A program made the position numbers and the translations under genes. The notes beneath the pieces were generated by a model. That model had not been told where the DNA came from and ran no database searches. It saw only the letters and a program-made list of their open reading frames with translations. A stretch of DNA of 64,000 nucleotides from Branchiostoma floridae. Its lineage: Eukaryota > Chordata > Leptocardii > Amphioxiformes > Branchiostomatidae. Positions 1 through 13,900 of the stretch are shown here, one piece after another (position 1 is the stretch's first letter; each line of letters opens with the position of its first letter). The stretch covers positions 493,260 to 557,259 of the forward strand of contig NC_049993.1 of NCBI RefSeq assembly GCF_000003815.2. Reading direction: 5' to 3'.

Positions 1-1233
1 ACACAAGCAAACATACTTGTCCCTGGTGGTGAACACCATCCACACACAAGCAAACATACCTGTCCCTGGTGGTGAACACCATCCACACACAAGCAAACAT
101 ACCTGTCCCTGGTGCTGAACACCGTCCACACACAAGCAAACATACCTGTCCCTGGTGCTGAACACCGTCCACACACAAGCAAACATACCTGTCCCTGGTG
201 CTGAACACCATCCACACACAAGCAAACATACCTGTCCCTGGTGCTGAACACCGTCCACACACAAGTAAACATACCTGTCCCTGGTGCTGAACACCGTCCA
301 CACACAAGCAAACATACCTGTCCCTGGTGGTGAACACCGTCCACACACAAGCAAACATACCTGTCCCTGGTGCTGAACACCATCCACACACAAGCAAACA
401 TACCTGTCCCTGGTGCTGAACACCGTCCACACACAAGCAAACATGCCTGTCCCTGGTGCTGAACGCCATCCACACACAAGCAAACATACCTGTCCCTGGT
501 GCTGAAAACCATCCACACACAAGCAAACATACCTGTCCCTGTTAGTGAAAACCATCCACACACAAGCAAACATACCTGTCCCTGGTGCTGAACACCATCC
601 ACACACAAGCAAACATACCTGTCCCTGGTGCTGAACACCGTCCACACACAAGCAAACATACCTGTCCCTGGTGCTGAACACCGTCCACACACAAGCAAAC
701 ATACCTGTCCCTGGTGCTGAACACCATCCACACACAAGCAAACATACCTGTCCCTGTTACTGAACACCATCCACACACAAGCAAACATACCTGTCCCTGT
801 TACTGAACACCATCCACACACAAGCAAACATACCTGTCCCTGCTGCTGAACACCGTCCACACACAAGCAAACATACCTGTCCCTGGTGCTGAACACCATC
901 CACACACAAGCAAACATGCCTGTCCCTGTTACTGAACACCGTCCACACACAAGCAAACATACCTGTCCCTGAACACTGTCCACACACAAGCAAACATACC
1001 TGTCCCTGAACACTGTCCACATACAAGCAAACATACCTGTCCCTGAACACCGTCCACACACAAGCAAACATACCTGTCCCTTGTGCTGAACACTGTCCAC
1101 ATACAAGCAAACATACCTGTCCCTGAACACCGTCCACACACAAGCAAACATACCTGTCCCTTGTGCTGAACACTGTCCACATACAAGCAAACATACCTGT
1201 CCCTGAACACTGTCCACACACAAGCAAACATAC
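1..1233 (-). repeat. 43-bp minisatellite of tandem 5' splice sites
   Basis: About 30 head-to-tail units fill the window from its left edge, so the array continues outside. The usual unit is 43 bp; several units near 960-1200 lack about ten bases. Read on the minus strand, each unit carries GGGACAG followed by GTATGT, a good 5' splice site. The same words end the exon at 1234-1265, so the array repeats the exon-intron junction rather than a random intron segment. The period is not a multiple of three, so different donors would change the frame. Long open frames in the array are a by-product of repetition and are not treated as genes. Confidence 0.93.
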
Positions 1234-1265
1234 CTGTCCCTGGTGCTGAACAGGGAGGCGGCAAT
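1234..1265 (-). CDS. Putative 32-nt exon of an unidentified minus-strand gene
   Basis: The exon is bounded by an acceptor (GGCCCTAAG) and by the first GGGACAG|GTATGT donor of the 43-bp array. It joins the exon at 1311-1466 in phase 2, giving a short Pro/Cys-rich peptide (LLPPPCSAPGT). The intron between the two (1266-1310) would be only 45 nt, which is very short. I do not recognise the protein; the exon could be a chance match in a repeat that acquired the array. Confidence 0.4.
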
Positions 1266-1310
1266 CTTAGGGCCGGCCGCTAGGGGCGTGATTTTAGTCA
1301 GGCTACTTAC

Positions 1311-1466
1311 AGTACAACCACTTGGTTAGACGTGTGACGGCAGTCGGACACAACTACGCCGGACCTGCTGAGATGGTTGGCGTGCTGGATCTCTTTGATA
1401 ATGCTTTGTACACAAGTCATGTCAAGTTTATTGCACAACGATTGTATCGCATACAATGCACAAACG
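1311..1466 (-). CDS. Putative 156-nt exon, unknown protein
   Basis: An open 52-codon segment lies between an acceptor (CTTGGTAG) and a strong donor (TACT|GTAAGT). It enters and leaves in phase 2. The peptide includes LYAIQSLCNKLDM and SIIKEIQHANHLSRS; it has no low-complexity bias and no family I recognise. The gene would lie downstream of PTBP on the same strand, but no upstream exon was found between here and the PTBP 3' end. It may instead be part of a dispersed repeat. Confidence 0.35.
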
Positions 1467-2204
1467 CTACCAAGGACATATAAACTTCTTGGCAAAGGTG
1501 ACAATGAAATTATGTACTGTTGTGATACTTATTATGTACTGTTGTGATACTTTCCGGCACAACATGTATGTATGTATTGACATTTCTTTCTCATTTACAT
1601 GTGACAAGTTTGAAAGTCCTATCATGGAATGCAGTGGATTTGTACACTTTCCTCATTAATCATGCAAATTTGCTGTTAGTTTTTTAAAATTTACAACGGT
1701 TACCCAATTATAGTGTTGCAAATGAGTATATACTAATGAGTTTGCCAAGCTTTGTTTTTTGGAGTTTGATTTAAATGTGAAATATCCTTGGAACTCGTGA
1801 ACACATGTACCGCTGTAATACACAAGATTTTAACTCCATCAGTAACTCATTTCTTCTTAATTGTTATTGATTTCTTGTATATTATCTCATACCTTTTTCC
1901 ACCACATATCCAAGGCTTATTATAGTCATGTAGTTGACATGGTGGTTAAAGTTTACATGTATACACGTAGCTGTACAAATTGGAACTTTCTTTCAACATA
2001 TAGTAAATGATGGCATATACAAGTGACATTTATTTTGTAATAGCTAAAAGTGGATCTGAATAAAGTCAAAGGAAAAGGTGAATCATCAGACATAAAAGAT
2101 GCTATTTTTGACATCATTTGCATAATTGATGACAAATGCTTCAACAGCTTCCCAAAGGATATTTACATGTAATTTGGAATAACCTCTTTGCATTGTAATG
2201 TTAA

Positions 2205-2551
2205 GCCACACCAATTTAATTTCTTGGTTCACAGATTCGCTCGCTCCTATTTTTTGAAAAAATAAAATAAAAATTACCACTCAGCAAATTTTCACCATTA
2301 ATGAAACCATTCACCTACTTTCTGGTGTAGCAAATTGGCCTTTATATCATAAGCTCCTGAAAGTGTGGGTACAGGTGCTGTTACTGTACAATAAGTGTTT
2401 TTGTACTTCTTTCAAGCTGAAAACTTATTTTCTTTATGTTTTGGATTAGCCATTACCTTTACCCCAACCATTTTACAATTTTTATTTTTCCCTCTCGCTC
2501 CATATTTTTTATGAAAAAATCCGTGAACCAAGAAATTAAATTGGTGTGGCC
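2205..2551. mobile_element. Short inverted-repeat element (MITE-like)
   Basis: Left arm GCCACACCAATTTAATTTCT (2205 onward) is repeated as its reverse complement ending at 2551. The match continues inward through the TTGGTTCAC block and the CTCGCTCC block, so each arm is about 60 bp. The interior has no coding capacity. The element would lie downstream of the PTBP stop. No target duplication could be defined, so the superfamily is open. Confidence 0.8.
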
Positions 2552-2734
2552 TATAATATGGTGAACTTGTGTAATTCTAGTGTGAACAGAATACAACGTG
2601 CAGGATGGAAAGTTATGTGTGAACCTTTGCTAATAGAGTCTATGTAAATGATTGGATTGCCATCCTGTTTTTTTTTTGCATCATATTTCTATGAGGGAAC
2701 AAAAAAACGACATGATTCATACAAAAAGATATGT

Positions 2735-2740
2735 TTTATT
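2735..2740 (-). terminator. Candidate PTBP polyadenylation signal
   Basis: AATAAA on the minus strand, about 2.1 kb downstream of the PTBP stop at 4830-4832. A long 3' UTR is usual for this family, but other signals may exist and no GU-rich element was confirmed. Confidence 0.3.
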
Positions 2741-3870
2741 TCATATCTTCATCCACTTACAACATCAAATATGTTCTGTTACACCTCTGCTACTACTGCG
2801 TACATCTTGCAGCCTAATGATTAAAAAATCAAGTATTACACATCAAATAAATGACAATGATATGGAGTATGTCCGTTTGTAGTAGGTGTCTCTGGCTTTC
2901 ACACATATACATGTATATGCTGCCTCTGTATATTTGTTTTAGTCTGAGTAATAAAATAAATATACAAATGCTGTCTTTGATTATAAAGATGTATGCTGCA
3001 ATTTTTCATTCATATTATCCAGTAGCCTGTGAGGTTTGAAAATTTGTGTCTATCCAGTTTTTAAAAAAAATCAACCTCTTTGTACTAATATTTACAGCAC
3101 AGCAGGATGCCTTTCAAAAGAGGAACCAACAGTACATCCCTTTTCATCTCACCAGGGTAGTTTTGCCTTAGGTTTGAACAGAAGGGTGCCTACCCTACAC
3201 CCACACAGCCATAAACTCATGACTGTTGGTAACATCTTCATGTGTCAGCATCAGAAGTGTTTGTGCTACACTGATGTCTGCATCTAGGATTCTCCTGCTT
3301 ATAATGCTCTCATATTCTAATCATAACTGAAAGGGCATTATAGCAAATTAAGCAATAAACTTTAGAATAATGCAAAAAAGGGTAAGGATAGAGTGTCCTC
3401 TATATGCTGTCACCATCTCCTGTCCTCGTTCTGTATTCTCTGTTGCTGTGTCTGTCTACACATCAAAGAAATTACCAAGATGCTTCACACTAGATCTTAC
3501 AGCTTGCCGAGGTCCATGCTTTATACATTATCGACTAGAACTACATGTACACCTGTATGTATCAGGTTGACAGTCTTTGATATAGGATAAATATACCCGG
3601 GACTAGGAATTAAGAATACAGTAGAGTATACAGGGAGCACCATCGCTAAGTATGATATACCCTGGATTTGTTTTGTTTAACCAAATAAGGCACTTAAAGG
3701 TCACAATTTTCACATTTTCATATTGATGTCATCGCTCTTGCCAAACTACTTTAACATGTAAGGGCTGTGATTTTCAACATTTTCCCTCTTCTCCCTGTAT
3801 GATGTACAAACTATTCAGTTACAAAAGTATCTCTGATTTTGGTATTTTTATCAAAAACCTAAAGCATTCA

Positions 3871-3897
3871 GGTCACACACACACGTACACACACATA
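3871..3897 (+). repeat. CA-rich microsatellite
   Basis: Interrupted CA run downstream of the PTBP stop. Confidence 0.7.
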
Positions 3898-4829
3898 TAA
3901 TTCAATGAACAGAGTACAAGTTGGGGACAGTCCAGTTGGAATGACAAGGCCACTACAACTGTACAAGTGTCAAAAGACAATAAGGTCAAATCCACACACA
4001 AGGCTATGTCAACACATGGTATAAAGGTTGTGTGGATATACAAGCTAATGAAGCAAACACTACACTTGGCTCAGAACACTGTTAAAATTGGACTAGGACC
4101 TGTGCATCTGTCAAAACTGTCGCTTTGCCAGATACCACAATAAAATAGATCAGTATCTATTGCTCATAAACATGTCATACTGGGATGTGATCTTCTAGAA
4201 TATGTGTTCTTTGATAAGTATCTTTCTTTTCTTATTGAACATGAACCGTAACACTCCTATCAGCCACAAAATTCTGACCAAAACCCTGCATTCCATCTCA
4301 ACAGGAAACATCACAGGTTAACAAAGTCCAATTCTACACGCCTCTAAGCCACATATACATTGATTAATAGAAATACACAACAAACATGTCCGATTAATAA
4401 TGGAAAGGCACACCTCAATACAAGTGCTCATAAAATGAATTAATACATCCATGTATAAGAAAATACATGTTTTATATAGTACGATTTAACATGCTAAGTG
4501 GGTCCTCTAGTGTCAAGCGGCTACAAGCACTCTGGCCACCTCCTTCTATACACAGAAATATGAAGTCTTCCAGAGCAATGTACAAAGGACTAGTAAATCT
4601 TCCAAAACAACAACAAAAACGTACAAATCTTCTCTTCCTATCATCCCTTCTTCTATAGTATATTGAGCCCTATGAAATCATTTCTTGAACATGGCAGACC
4701 CATGCCAAACAAGACCAATAGAAATGCCATCCTCTGGAAAATTTACCATTACTTGTACAGGAATTATTAAACTCTGAAAGACTGCAGCATTGGTCCTTTG
4801 GTTGTCAGAGAGACATGTTGCCATTGCAA

Positions 4830-4901
4830 CTAGCTGATCTGTCCCTTGGAGAAGGAAACCTTCAAGTGATTGGAGCCACTCAGCTGGTAGTTGTGCATTT
4901 T
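4830..4901 (-). CDS. Ptbp: PTBP terminal coding exon
   Basis: 24 codons including the TAG at 4830-4832. Encodes [20 protein letters not shown] then QIS. The human C terminus is HLRVSFSKSTI, so the stop is at the expected place. Confidence 0.96.
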   Translation of the reverse strand, partial: KMHNYQLSGSNHLKVSFSKGQIS

Positions 4902-7900
4902 CTGGAACAACAGAGAGAGTGTGTCAGCCATTGCGTGTTAATACTATGTGCACCTTAATTTCATGTGTCTTCTGGACACGTGTATATGGTATATTTCTTC
5001 AATTTCCTGGTTGGGGGATGGGAGGTTGTAAAAGGCTCTCACTGTTGAAGGTTTTAAGTATGCAGTCAGAACAATGCTAATAGTGCATTGTGTAAAACAA
5101 TAGAAATGCATATTCAATCATGGTATATTGATGTTGAGGTGGAAAGGTAACTGCAACAATAAAACCACAACCATTTGAAGATATATAACGTGCAAAACAT
5201 GTTATCATACCAATATCTAAAAACGTTTCAAAGTCTTAAAGGATATTTCTTATGAATAAAAATCTGGATATATGTCAGTTGTGGCCTATTGTCTGAAATA
5301 AAGATTTTACAGATTTGCCTGCCTGTTGACATCCTAGTATTTCATGACAGAGTCAAGGGAAACAAACAACATTTTCCCTTACTATCAGAGAATGCACTGC
5401 CTCCTCGGTGGAGCTCATCTTGAGCAGCGCCATCTTCCTGTCCTTCCTGGAACAGCAAAGATCAAATTGGAACATTAGTATTGTGCATGTGAGATGCATA
5501 GAAACATAAAACAAAGGAACCTATTACACCATTGGGAGTACAAGTACATCACACAATTAACACTATAGCAATCCTATCAAGAATAACACAGGGAAATGTC
5601 ACTGAGGAGAGAAGGAAGTGATGCTTACGCAAAAAACTTGAAGGCCTGGACAGCACCTCCTGTACTTGTGAAGAGATCTATCAATTCTTCTTCCGTGGTG
5701 CTTGCTCTGTTAAAATGACATGGAAAGTTACAGGAAAATATAAATCCAATATTTCTCAACATGATGCTAGACTAAGCAGTTAATCACATTTTCTGCTATA
5801 TTTCATACTCATGACATTGTAAAAACTTTTATGATTTAGCGTCACAAGTAGTACTAGAGAGACATGTGACCCAACAACACTAATACCAAAGACCTGGGAA
5901 CTTACGGAATGTTGGACAAGTGAAGTGTGTCAGAGGGAGGGTAGATGTTCAGGAAGTTCTTGGATCCAGGTTTCTTGAATCGGTGCAGCGGGGATGATGT
6001 GAAGTCTTTGGTCAGACCAGCATCCTTGTTATGTAGAAAACATATGGAACAATTTACACACAGACCGTGCTTGTGAAGTAAGTAAAAATACATTGGCAAA
6101 CTGATCCAATTCAATCATTGCTTAAGTCCACATGGCATTATGTATAATAGTGTTGCCTTACCGGCTGTCCCTCCTTAGGCAGCTGCACCTGGTTGTGTTT
6201 GGACAGCGTGACCCGGATGTTCTTGCCCCACACTCGCAGGTTGTTCAGGTGTTGCATAGCTGAAAGTCCATTCGCATCATCTCATAAGTTTCACATTGAA
6301 GATGTAGCCAGCTTTCCCAAATACCCAAGACTTTTTTTCAACAAACTTTCAACAACTTGCCATCTACACAGATTTTGTACGAACTGTGTTTCTAACAAAA
6401 CTTACAAGGCTTTTCTTTTTACAATCTTGCATAGAAGTACTGTGATGACTAACAATTTGCAGTTAATGTCTAGTTTTCCAAAAGAAAACTCCTGAAAAGC
6501 ACCCCTATATTCTCCATCAGATGCTGCATTTTTCTTGCAGTACTGCTTTTCCTTGCATCTGAGTTTTCACCACTTACTAGTAGGTGACATACTAAGTATA
6601 AGGTACATTGAGCCTAACCTGTACCAGATAAAACACAAAAAATGCTTTTACAGAGTTTCATATGAGTTGGAAGTTCAAAGAGCAGAAATTAAAGATAGAG
6701 CCAAGTAGAAAAACTGATTATACTTAGTTAGATATATTTAGAATCACAGTAAGAAATGCAGATATATAAAGAAATTTTAAGTAGTAGTAGGAGTATATAT
6801 AGTTTTTTGGATTGCAAAAACAAATACATGTACAAAGTCTAGAGCTGACAAGATTATACAATTTGCACATTTACCGGGTAGTCGGAGGGAGATCACAAAA
6901 TGCAGGGGCAATGAACATGAAATATGATGAAGCAAATGACTGAGAGACAAAGACTGAATTTTTCAGACTGTAGAGCAGAGAGGTAGAGAATTGTAAACTC
7001 AATTGTGTAAGAACTGCGGTGTGTCACACACATCAAGATCGCTATCCCGGGAAGGTGAAGTCTGTCCACTGCACAAACGTGCTGGATGTCAAAACTCATT
7101 AACAAAATACCAGGGAATGTACACTTTTTTAATTTTAGTGTATCTTTTGCTGGGTATTTTAGGTTGGAAGTAATAAACTCTATATGATCTTGCAAATGCC
7201 AGAGGGTGTTCTCACGATCTGATATTTGAACTTTAATTCTTTTGTCTCCCCTATATTGCGATTTTGATGAGCGTTCAGTTGGGGGTACCTGTGTTGGCTT
7301 GGTGAGGTTCAGCCATCTGTATCAGTGCATTGTCTTTCTTGGCAAACAAGATTTTTACACGATGCACATCCCCATAGACGCCTGCAGTACAACAAGTTGT
7401 AACAAACCACGTGTTACTACGCTTGTCTTGGACCAAGCCGTATATGTCGAATGTGTCTCAGGAAATGTGTGTGCAGTGGGTGCCTGTTTTCTATGTCAGT
7501 GTTGCATCAAAAAGAGCAAAAAAAGCACATGATCTCAAGCAAAGTGTTCAAAATGATTAAATGAAACACCAGCATGATTAACAAGAAATGCAAAGATATA
7601 GAAGCTTTCAGGCGCATTACTGCCCTCATTACTTTTCTTGAGAGAATCAGTGAAATTCAAGCATGTATAATTCACACATTTATGTAAAGATTCATGAAAA
7701 CTACAAAACAAAACTGAAACCAGTGCCATGGAAAGTTAAATAAATAGTACTGCTGACTCAAGAACTGTGGAGTTAAGACTTGATTCTCTCAAATCTTTTT
7801 GCATTTTTTTCACTTAAACAGAAACTAAAGAGATCAAAGGCAGTTCATGCAAAAGATATAAAATCAAATACTCATGCAAGAAACATGCGACGTAAGGTGC

Positions 7901-10900
7901 AATAAAGAATTCAAACGTGCAAATAATCTACTTTCTCTTAAAACAAATATAAAAGCAAAGGAAATAGAATATAAAAATGTATAACCGTGCATACGACACA
8001 TACCAAATAGAGTAAAGAGAGCGTCGGGTGTAACCATCTTTAGAGAGAGGAGCAAGACACACAGGATAGTGTAGAAGAAGATAGCAGTAATGGATGCCGG
8101 TAGGGAATCGATCCGAACGGACGGACGGACGAACGGACACGGGAGTGGTGGTGGTGATGAGACGTGGTGAACGGTTATCGGTTAATGGTATCCATAGCGA
8201 GCAGAGGTTCAGGAGCAGAGATCGTTTGCATTCACATAACATCCGTGCATAAAATATAAAAAAGCGGGAAAGAGAAGAGGGATGGAAAAAATTATTAAGT
8301 CAGTACATAAAAATGCTCAAAATACATTAAGAACAACAATATCTAACAATGGAATGATAATCCATGCAGGTCGGATGTCAGGTACACAGTAAAATGATGC
8401 CGGATTCTGCAGAAAGTTTGGTGCCAAACATCTTTGGTTGTGTCAACCATGCAGAAGGGAATGAGTAAAGCTCAGTGGGAGCCAGTGATTAATCAATTAG
8501 GATATGTCAATCACTCTGCAGTGATCGCAACACCTTCTTTGGCAAAAATTGGTAATTGATGCTAGTCATAAGATGTGATTGGATCGTTGCTTTAAGTCAT
8601 TGTGCATGGATTAAGTCAAGAACAATCAAAGCTAGCCACAGCATGGGTCCAGATGTCACAGTGAGAACATGAAAGTCAGAGGCTCCATGGTTAAACGTTG
8701 GGGTCTCGGTTAGTTGGGCACAATTGCCTCACCACCCACCACAAAGGAAAGGAAAAACATTTTTTTGGTAGGTAGTATGTATGTTCCAGCCCCAGTCAGC
8801 AGGGTTTAAGACATAAAAAAAAGTCTGAAGAGCACTTCTAGTGGAGAGGCTGAGAGTGTGGAGCTTACGTGTATCCTGGACTGCAGGAAAGAAAAGAGCA
8901 AAGAGGGCCTGCTCTTGACAGGCAGAGGTCAGAAAATGAAATAAAAAAATAAAAATAAAAAACAAGAAAAAAACAAAGACTTCTCCGGGGAGGCAAGCAC
9001 GTGACTTTCATGCTCCCACTTACAGTGCATTGGGCAAGCCTACGCTACTAGACAGGGGGTGCAATCCTGTTCAAACTGGAACATGGTTACACCACCTTTC
9101 TAGTAGCCCAGGCTTGGTATAGATAACACACAGGCTAGGATAGCAAGGCTAGCAAGAGGAAACAGGGGGAAGTTTGGACATTGCACAACAGAAAATAAGA
9201 ACAATCAAGGCTACTGAAACATGGCACATTTGAACTGTGTGCACATTCAGTGACCACCTTCTTCCCTACTTATGTGTGTACAGTGCCAGTCCCAAGCCTA
9301 GGGAGTCAAAATATTAACCAACAGTTAAGCAAAACAAAGATGTCTTCCACTGAAGTTCAATCTAAAGCCATTTCTACCACTTCATCTATTTTCGAGATAG
9401 TCTAAATAGGAAAACCAAAATAGATCAAACACCACATAACATAAACTGAACTTCAGTACAAAACACCAAAAAGGAATTTAACAATGACTGAAGTATCAAG
9501 GAGAATCTTTGCCTCAAGTGTCTCAAAATGTTTTTGGTTACACTTGCTGCTAACATTCCACCAAGACATTTGTCTGTTTACTCTAGCAGGGGTTTGAGCA
9601 AGGACTTTCACAACAGTAAAACTGCATACTATCAAACCATCCCTTCAGAAGGTTAGGAAGATACATCTGGTGAAGGCACCACTTCTGAAAATTATATCAC
9701 AGTTTTACCAAGTTTGCTTTCTTTTCTTTTCTTATTACAAAGTAGTACATCCCTGCTACAGCAAGTATTAGTTTCTACCTGGTAGGAGTTAAACATGTTA
9801 ATGAAAGAATGCACGATGGAACTGGCACTGTCCACTTAGATATAGGGGAGGTGCTGGAATAAAACCAGTGATTGTGCTTTGTTTTCTTTACCATTTAATC
9901 AGGGAGTTGGTGTTCTATAAGATTACAAGAAAAATCATTCCAGATCTTTTCAAACAAATCTCAGCTCTTTACTGAGGTCGTGACTCTACTTTGAGATGCA
10001 GGAAAACAAATCAGGTGGCAGTGAAACATTATGTTCAGGGCTTGGGCCAAGAGACAGCAGACCGTTTGGAAGCACCTACTGAGCAGAGCATGCTACAGGA
10101 CAGAGGTGCTGTCAATGGCCAAACATTCTTGTGTGGACACATTTAGAGTCTTCTGTTTCCCCAAAAAGACAGAAAAGGAGATGTGTTAATGTGGATAGGA
10201 CTGAGACCAAAGAAAACCAAATTCCCTGTTCCTCCTGCTTTCCTTACTTTCTACACAACAGAGCGAGCTGCCAACAAAATGGTTACATTCACTTTTACTC
10301 CAAACAGCACAAAATTAGAATTTTAGTCACAGAATGGGTCAAGGCAACCAGCAGATAGAATTGGTATACATTTCAAATATGCTTTGTACCTTTGGTGGCA
10401 ACTCTGGAATAATAAAAACCAAAAGAGGGAACAAAATGCAAAGCATAATTTAACCTGACTAGCTTGCTGAGTGACTTCAAATTGTCACTTTTAAGGAAGT
10501 ATTTGAAACACAACAAGTTATGTAAGACACTCTATATATGTTACAAGAGAAGATACAAGACTATGAGACATGAAAGACAATATTGCTTCTACTGTAAGAT
10601 CAGATCATTACAAGGCAAGCTGACATCAGTTTATACAGCCAATATTTCCGCATCAAAGTGCGGCATGCATTTACTGTTACATAGAGAGATGTGCCCTGAC
10701 TAGCTAAGCTTGCAGACTTCCCCCAGCACCATAAGCATAAGCGTACCTCTGTGTTCAGGTTGCTGACGAGTAGAACAGACCCCGCCTGCTGAAGTCCGGC
10801 CAATCGCGCTGCAGCAGACGCTGCTGACAAGTTGGGGATAGTTCCCGCGAGAGGAATGCTGCCAGTCAGGCCACCTGGAACTGATGGGAGGGACAACAGG

Positions 10901-13900
10901 GGAGGGCCAGGGTCAAACCTTTAGTCCATGTTTACAGTAATTCTTACAGGCAGCTATCATGAAAAGAGCCACAGCATCATTTAAGTGCATGTTTTACTCT
11001 ACATTAGAAACTGCACCGTGTGAAAGTCTTTTAGACTTGTTGATGCACTTGTCTCAAATGGCTTCTTCCATGTTAGCACTCTATTCCATGCCAGCTTTAC
11101 AGGTTTTACAGCTACATCTGCCTTGCATGCACTGTCTGAAGCCAGCCTGGTCCTGTCAGTGGTGATGCTACTGTCATGATGCTACACACCAATACTGGAG
11201 ACTCCCACCAAAGGGACATGCAGCTGTCTCTGTGTCATGCACCTACATCCTGGGCACAGCACGGAAAGAATCAGAAGTGCTTTAACCTGTAAGGACACTA
11301 CCGTAAAGTTGCGAGGGTGCGAATCCTGCCACTCCGGCTGCCGCCGCCACCGAGGATGAAATTGACGATGGTGTAAATGGTGTGGGCATGATGCCGGGGT
11401 TGCCAACTATGGAAGAAAAAATAGCACCTTTCAAAACTCCTCTTTGATCTATTTTTACAGTTCCACACATTTCAGCATTTCCAAGATACCATTCACACAT
11501 GGCCCAAATTACATTCCTCACAAAAACCTAGGCATCAGCACCAAATTCAGCAATTCATGATGTACACTGTAGCTACACAAGGGGATGTGATGCTTAAATA
11601 AGTCCAGCAACAAAATACACTGGTGAAATCTTACAAGAACTTCTCTTGATACAGTTTGGAGGACACCATAATGAATGGTCAAATAAGAGTCTGCGTATCA
11701 CTGAATATGACTTCTTTGCACAAACTGTGGATTCAGTATGGCTGTCTTCCAACTATGAACAATTCTTTTGAATTGAAGCTTGTTCCAATTCAACCATCAG
11801 ATTTTATTCCAAGACATTGTGTACCTCTCCACAATGACTATTCAAGACATAGGAACAGTTTTGGTGAATTTTCTAATTGCTTCGAAATAGTTTAACCAAG
11901 TTGCAGCATGGAATAACTAGAGCATAGTGGTGAGGATTTGTGGGGGAGGGGTATGTTGGAGTTTGCACCATGGCACCAGCTTGAAGGAACAAGGAGAGCT
12001 AGAGGGAAGATTTTTTTGAGAATTGTTTCCTTGCTGGCTCAGTAGTTACCTTGATATGGGTGCAAGTTGTGTCCCCAGCGGTCTAGGATTAGAAATAAAG
12101 AGTATGATTCAATCTCATGCGGCCAAACATGCTTGCTAACATTGGTAGCGTGAACAGAAGCACTACAGGACATAAACACAACAGCTACAAGCAGTTTCTT
12201 CCTTGTGACAAAGGGTGCATGGAATTAAGGGGAGGGGACAATGCGAATTTTCTTTGTTTCATTTCAGCAGTTAAAACTTTGGAGTTGTATGTTTCATTTT
12301 GTGCTACTTTCCAGTGCAATATGCATTAGAAGTTGAATTTGTGAACTATTATCAGAGTGACAGAAACACTTCAATCATTTTGAGTAATAGAAATGTTTTT
12401 TTGGGGGGAGGGGTGATCTGAAGGATGAAGCCGAAAACCTGTGTTTATTGAATGTAGCGTTAAAATATAGCAAATTTAGTGTAAGATCTTTGCTACTGTT
12501 TCAAATCAATAGGGATGCAGGGGGATGGGGGAACGATGTTGGGGTGTTGACAACATGTATTTGGCAGTACAGTTAAGTTGGGCCATGCCATTAGCTGCAT
12601 GTGTGAGGCAGGGTGTACGTACCTAAGCCCATGGCCTGCTCCAGAGAAGGCTGGCCGTCCCCAGCAGGCAGCTCCGGCCTGGTGTAGTCTCGGCTCTTGT
12701 CATTATTGTACTTCACATTCAGGGTTTCCAGCTTGGAATAGTCGATCCTCAGTGTGCAGCAAGCATTGTAGATGTTCTGCCCATCCAATGACTGGAAAGT
12801 GGAAGGGAAAAGATTTAAACATTAGCCAATAATCTTATCACTTAGACATGAGCAGCTTTCCCCTGAAAACAAACCAGTACCTGCAAGGTTGTACCAGAAT
12901 ATTTACAGTGTAGCACTAGAGAGGACACGTAGGCATACTGGCAATATCAATAAAGGCAACAACAAAATTCATGTCCATGTCCAAGCTACTAGTATACAGC
13001 AACGTTCTCTCAACAAGTCAAATCTTTCACAAGACTTTGGAACAAACATCAGAAAAGCCAGGTGCAGCATTGACATGATGGAATCTCCTACCGTTTTGGC
13101 TTGTGCTGCAGAAGCTGCATCTGCAAACTGGATGAGCGCCTGGAATGTGCCTGTTGAACAAGAGGGTAGAAATTACACTATTCATGTGACAGTGGTCTGT
13201 CGTTTGGTTGATTAACAGCAGCATGGTCTAATACAGAATATAGGTGTTCTTTGAGGCGAAAACCTCACGTCCCGACATGTCCCCTTTGTTTGTGACAACA
13301 TACATACTCTTCACAATGACTGTCAATAACAAAACAGCCTATCAAACCTAAATAAATAATAACCTGTTCAAATTCTTCCACATGTAACATACCAACTGGT
13401 AGTTTCCTTCATCTACAGATAGCTTAGTCATGCACTATTAATGGCAAACACACTATAAATGCCTGCCATGCATTGGACTACTGAGACTGTCAGTTCTAGT
13501 ACATGACATGCCAGTTGATGCAAGCAATCAGTCTAAATAGGTAGTGGGAAATAACTGTAGCCGGGGATTCACTGTGTTCTGTAAACGTATTAAAACAGAT
13601 CTAAATAAAGACTGAAACAGTACAGTACAAAGATGGATTATTGGTCAGGAAACTGTGTGGCACATTGTGGAGGACTCAAGTGCTATAGAGAGGGTAGAAT
13701 ACATACCACTCTTAGTGAAAGTAACAATCCTCAGCACGGCACCAAACTTGGAGAAAATCTACAGCAGAGGAGAGAAGAGTAGAAGTGGGCATGTACTGTT
13801 GTACAGAGATCGTGCTACAGTAAGTGTAAGGTCAAATGGTCGGTGGAAAAAAAGCCCCAGTCACCTCTAGAATGAAACATGAGCAAAAGCAAGCACATCA

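Noticed and set aside
542-1264. Cys/Val-rich open frames on the minus strand
   Set aside because: Products of the 43-bp donor array, with no upstream gene in those frames.
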